In this document: piece by piece, positions 62,541 to 64,000 of the stretch
How the letters are laid out: each line of letters starts with the position of its first letter
How positions within the stretch are numbered: position 1 is the stretch's first letter
Assembly (NCBI RefSeq): GCF_900115805.1
Contig: NZ_FOXU01000004.1
Span: forward strand, 124,001-188,000
Length of the DNA stretch: 64,000 nt
Reading direction: 5' to 3'
Source of the DNA: Psychrobacillus psychrotolerans
Lineage (GTDB): Bacteria > Bacillota > Bacilli > Bacillales_A > Planococcaceae
Program-made: the position numbers and the translations under genes
Notes under the pieces: generated by a model
Database searches by the model: none
Told to the model about the DNA's origin: nothing
The model's input: only the letters and a program-made list of their open reading frames with translations

Positions 62541-63026
62541 TTGACTTCTTTGTTTAAAAAAATCATTACAATCTTTAGTTTAACTGTAGTTTTAGCCGCG
62601 GGAACATTTGCAGGAAATACAGAAGCAGCAAGCACTGTAGCATCCAATGAAATAGTATCGAGTGCGAAAAGTTTAGTAGGAATTAAATATCGTTATGGTG
62701 GAACAACGAAGGCTGGTTTTGATTGTTCAGGTTATATCGGTTATGTTTACAAAAGTAAAGGTGTTAACTTACCAAGAACAGCAGCAGGCATGTATAACTC
62801 TGGAAAAACAGTGAAAAAAGCAAATTTAGCAGTAGGAGACTTAGTATTCTTTAACACATCGGGTAAAGGCGTATCTCATGTTGGAATGTACATAGGTAGC
62901 AATAAATTTATCCATGCTTCAACTTCTAAAGGCGTTCGAGTAGATAAGTTAAATGATCCTTATTACTGGGGTAAAAAGTATGTTGGTGCTAAAAGAGTAG
63001 CAACTGTTACAGTAGCAAAAAAATAA
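62541..63026 (+). CDS. Secreted NlpC/P60-family cell-wall hydrolase
   Basis: TTG start after TTGGGGGAA. 161 residues: signal peptide (1-29, TEAA cleavage region) and one NlpC/P60 domain (about 37-155) with catalytic Cys in GFDCSGY, His in VSHVGMY and the polar third residue His in KFIHAS. No LysM or SH3b wall-binding module is present, so it is a minimal D,L-endopeptidase-type enzyme. Confidence 0.9.
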   Translation: MTSLFKKIITIFSLTVVLAAGTFAGNTEAASTVASNEIVSSAKSLVGIKYRYGGTTKAGFDCSGYIGYVYKSKGVNLPRTAAGMYNSGKTVKKANLAVGDLVFFNTSGKGVSHVGMYIGSNKFIHASTSKGVRVDKLNDPYYWGKKYVGAKRVATVTVAKK

Positions 63027-63038
63027 TTAAAATTATAC

Positions 63039-63073
63039 AACCGTTCCGGCAATTTGCTGGAACGGTTTTTTGA
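63039..63073 (+). terminator. Rho-independent terminator
   Basis: AACCGTTCCGGCAA and TTGCTGGAACGGTT arms (one G-T pair), ending in TTTTTT. Confidence 0.88.
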
Positions 63074-63258
63074 CTCATGTAATTTTATAATGGAGAATGT
63101 TGTTAATAGGTGAATTAAAGTTAGATAGTTTTAAATTATTTGAAAATAGTTTTAAAAAGGTATTTCTAATTTACGTAAAAGTAGTATAATTGCATATAAT
63201 ATATTGCACACTTAAAATTGTCGCAATTTACTAATTTATTCGATAGGGGACAAACACC

Positions 63259-64000
63259 ATGAATAGTCTAAAAATCCGTTTCACAGAAAATGAAATGAAA
63301 AATGAGAAAACACCAGCTGAGCAGTTAGTGTTCGGTACAAAATTTACAGATCATATGTTTGTCGCTGATTATACTGAAGGGACAGGTTGGCATGATCATC
63401 GAATTGTCCCTTATCAAGCCCTTACTTTAGATCCATCAGCATCCATTTTACATTATGGTCAAACAGTTTTTGAAGGAATGAAAGCATATCTATCAGAGGA
63501 TGGAATTGTTCGTTTGTTTCGTCCAGAACAAAATATGAAACGTATGAATATTTCAGCTGATCGACTAAGTATGCCTCAAATAGAAGAGGAGTTAGCTCTT
63601 GAAGCTTTAAAACAGTTATTAGAAATAGATAAAGAGTGGATTCCTAAAGAGCAAGGTACTTCGTTATACATTAGACCTTTTATGATTGCAACAGAAGCGC
63701 ATCTAGGAGTGTCCGCTTCTAAAACATATACATTCATTATTATTATGTCTCCAGTAGGATCTTATTATAAAGAAGGAATTCATCCAGTAAAGATTTTAGT
63801 AGAAAGTGAATATGTACGGGCGGTAGCGGGTGGAACTGGAACGGCAAAAACTGCTGGGAATTATGCTTCAAGTCTAAAAGCCCAGGAAGTTGCCGATCGT
63901 GAAGGCTACGCCCAGGTACTTTGGTTAGATGGACTAGAAAGAAAGTACATTGAAGAAGTAGGAAGTATGAATGTATTCTTTAAAATCGATGGCGAAGTAG
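63259..64000 (+). CDS. ilvE: Branched-chain amino acid aminotransferase, 3' end outside window
   Basis: ATG 63259 with ATAGGGGA upstream; the frame is open to the window edge (247 codons visible). Class IV PLP aminotransferase of the BCAT type: ILHYGQTVFEGMKAY, YIRPFMIATEAHLG, and the PLP-lysine region GTGTAKTAGNYASSLKAQ followed by VLWLDG...EEVGSMNVFF. Catalyses the last step of Leu/Ile/Val synthesis or the first step of their degradation. No T-box is seen in the 185-bp leader. Confidence 0.9.
   Translation, partial: MNSLKIRFTENEMKNEKTPAEQLVFGTKFTDHMFVADYTEGTGWHDHRIVPYQALTLDPSASILHYGQTVFEGMKAYLSEDGIVRLFRPEQNMKRMNISADRLSMPQIEEELALEALKQLLEIDKEWIPKEQGTSLYIRPFMIATEAHLGVSASKTYTFIIIMSPVGSYYKEGIHPVKILVESEYVRAVAGGTGTAKTAGNYASSLKAQEVADREGYAQVLWLDGLERKYIEEVGSMNVFFKIDGEV

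Noticed and set aside
63074-63258. T-box riboswitch upstream of ilvE
   Set aside because: The 185-bp leader is AT-rich and shows no T-box sequence or antiterminator/terminator pair.

Overview
The window is a 64 kb piece of a low-GC Gram-positive chromosome. Gene order, strong Shine-Dalgarno sequences, frequent TTG/GTG starts, a bacillithiol-linked YtxJ protein, RsbR-type stress proteins, LytH, RocB, a YukE-type (T7SSb) secretion locus and peptide-pheromone regulators all point to Bacillales. A Bacillaceae/Planococcaceae relative such as Psychrobacillus is my guess, but the sequence alone does not fix the genus. No rRNA, tRNA, CRISPR array, prophage or intact transposase was seen.

Layout. 1-4.0 kb: end of a carbohydrate-type catabolic cluster (truncated epimerase, DapA-family lyase, regulator, Gfo/Idh/MocA oxidoreductase). 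4.1-9.1 kb: an RsbR-like STAS protein and a large Vpr-like secreted subtilase, bracketed by copies of a 22-28 bp repeat that looks like a transposon end. 9.3-17.9 kb: a same-strand organosulfate island with an SsuABC-type importer, two-component system, cytoplasmic Cys-type sulfatase, split ChrA-family transporter pair and formylglycine-generating enzyme, with a cre-like site in front. 18.1-25.3 kb: two separate RRNPP cell-cell signalling modules. The first is a PlcR-like regulator with a previously uncalled 41-codon PapR-like peptide gene ending in DLPFIN, next to an EAL phosphodiesterase. The second is an NprR-like regulator followed by a 45-codon exported peptide gene and facing a secreted subtilisin. 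25.4-35.6 kb: housekeeping and envelope genes, plus an intergenic array of six 21-bp repeats. 35.9-39.5 kb: fruR-fruK-fruA on the minus strand. 40.2-55.4 kb: a complete type VII secretion locus (EsxA, EsaB/YukD, EssB, EssC, EsaA, EssA). It continues into an LXG effector with two small partner proteins, two tandem six-helix membrane paralogues (candidate immunity) and two further accessory genes. 55.5-64 kb: small hypothetical genes, rocB, a nested palindromic repeat element, gdhA, a chemoreceptor, an NlpC/P60 hydrolase and the start of ilvE.

How it fits together. The island at 9.3-17.9 kb reads as import, sensing, desulfation and sulfatase maturation in the cytoplasm, with the ChrA pair as plausible oxyanion exporters. 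The two pheromone modules probably link population density to secreted proteolysis and possibly c-di-GMP turnover. The T7SS locus looks like an interbacterial competition cassette whose effector ends in a glycine-zipper membrane domain, matching the membrane-protein type of the putative immunity genes. The regulator-peptide pairs, the ChrA role and the toxin-immunity assignments are inferences from sequence and context.
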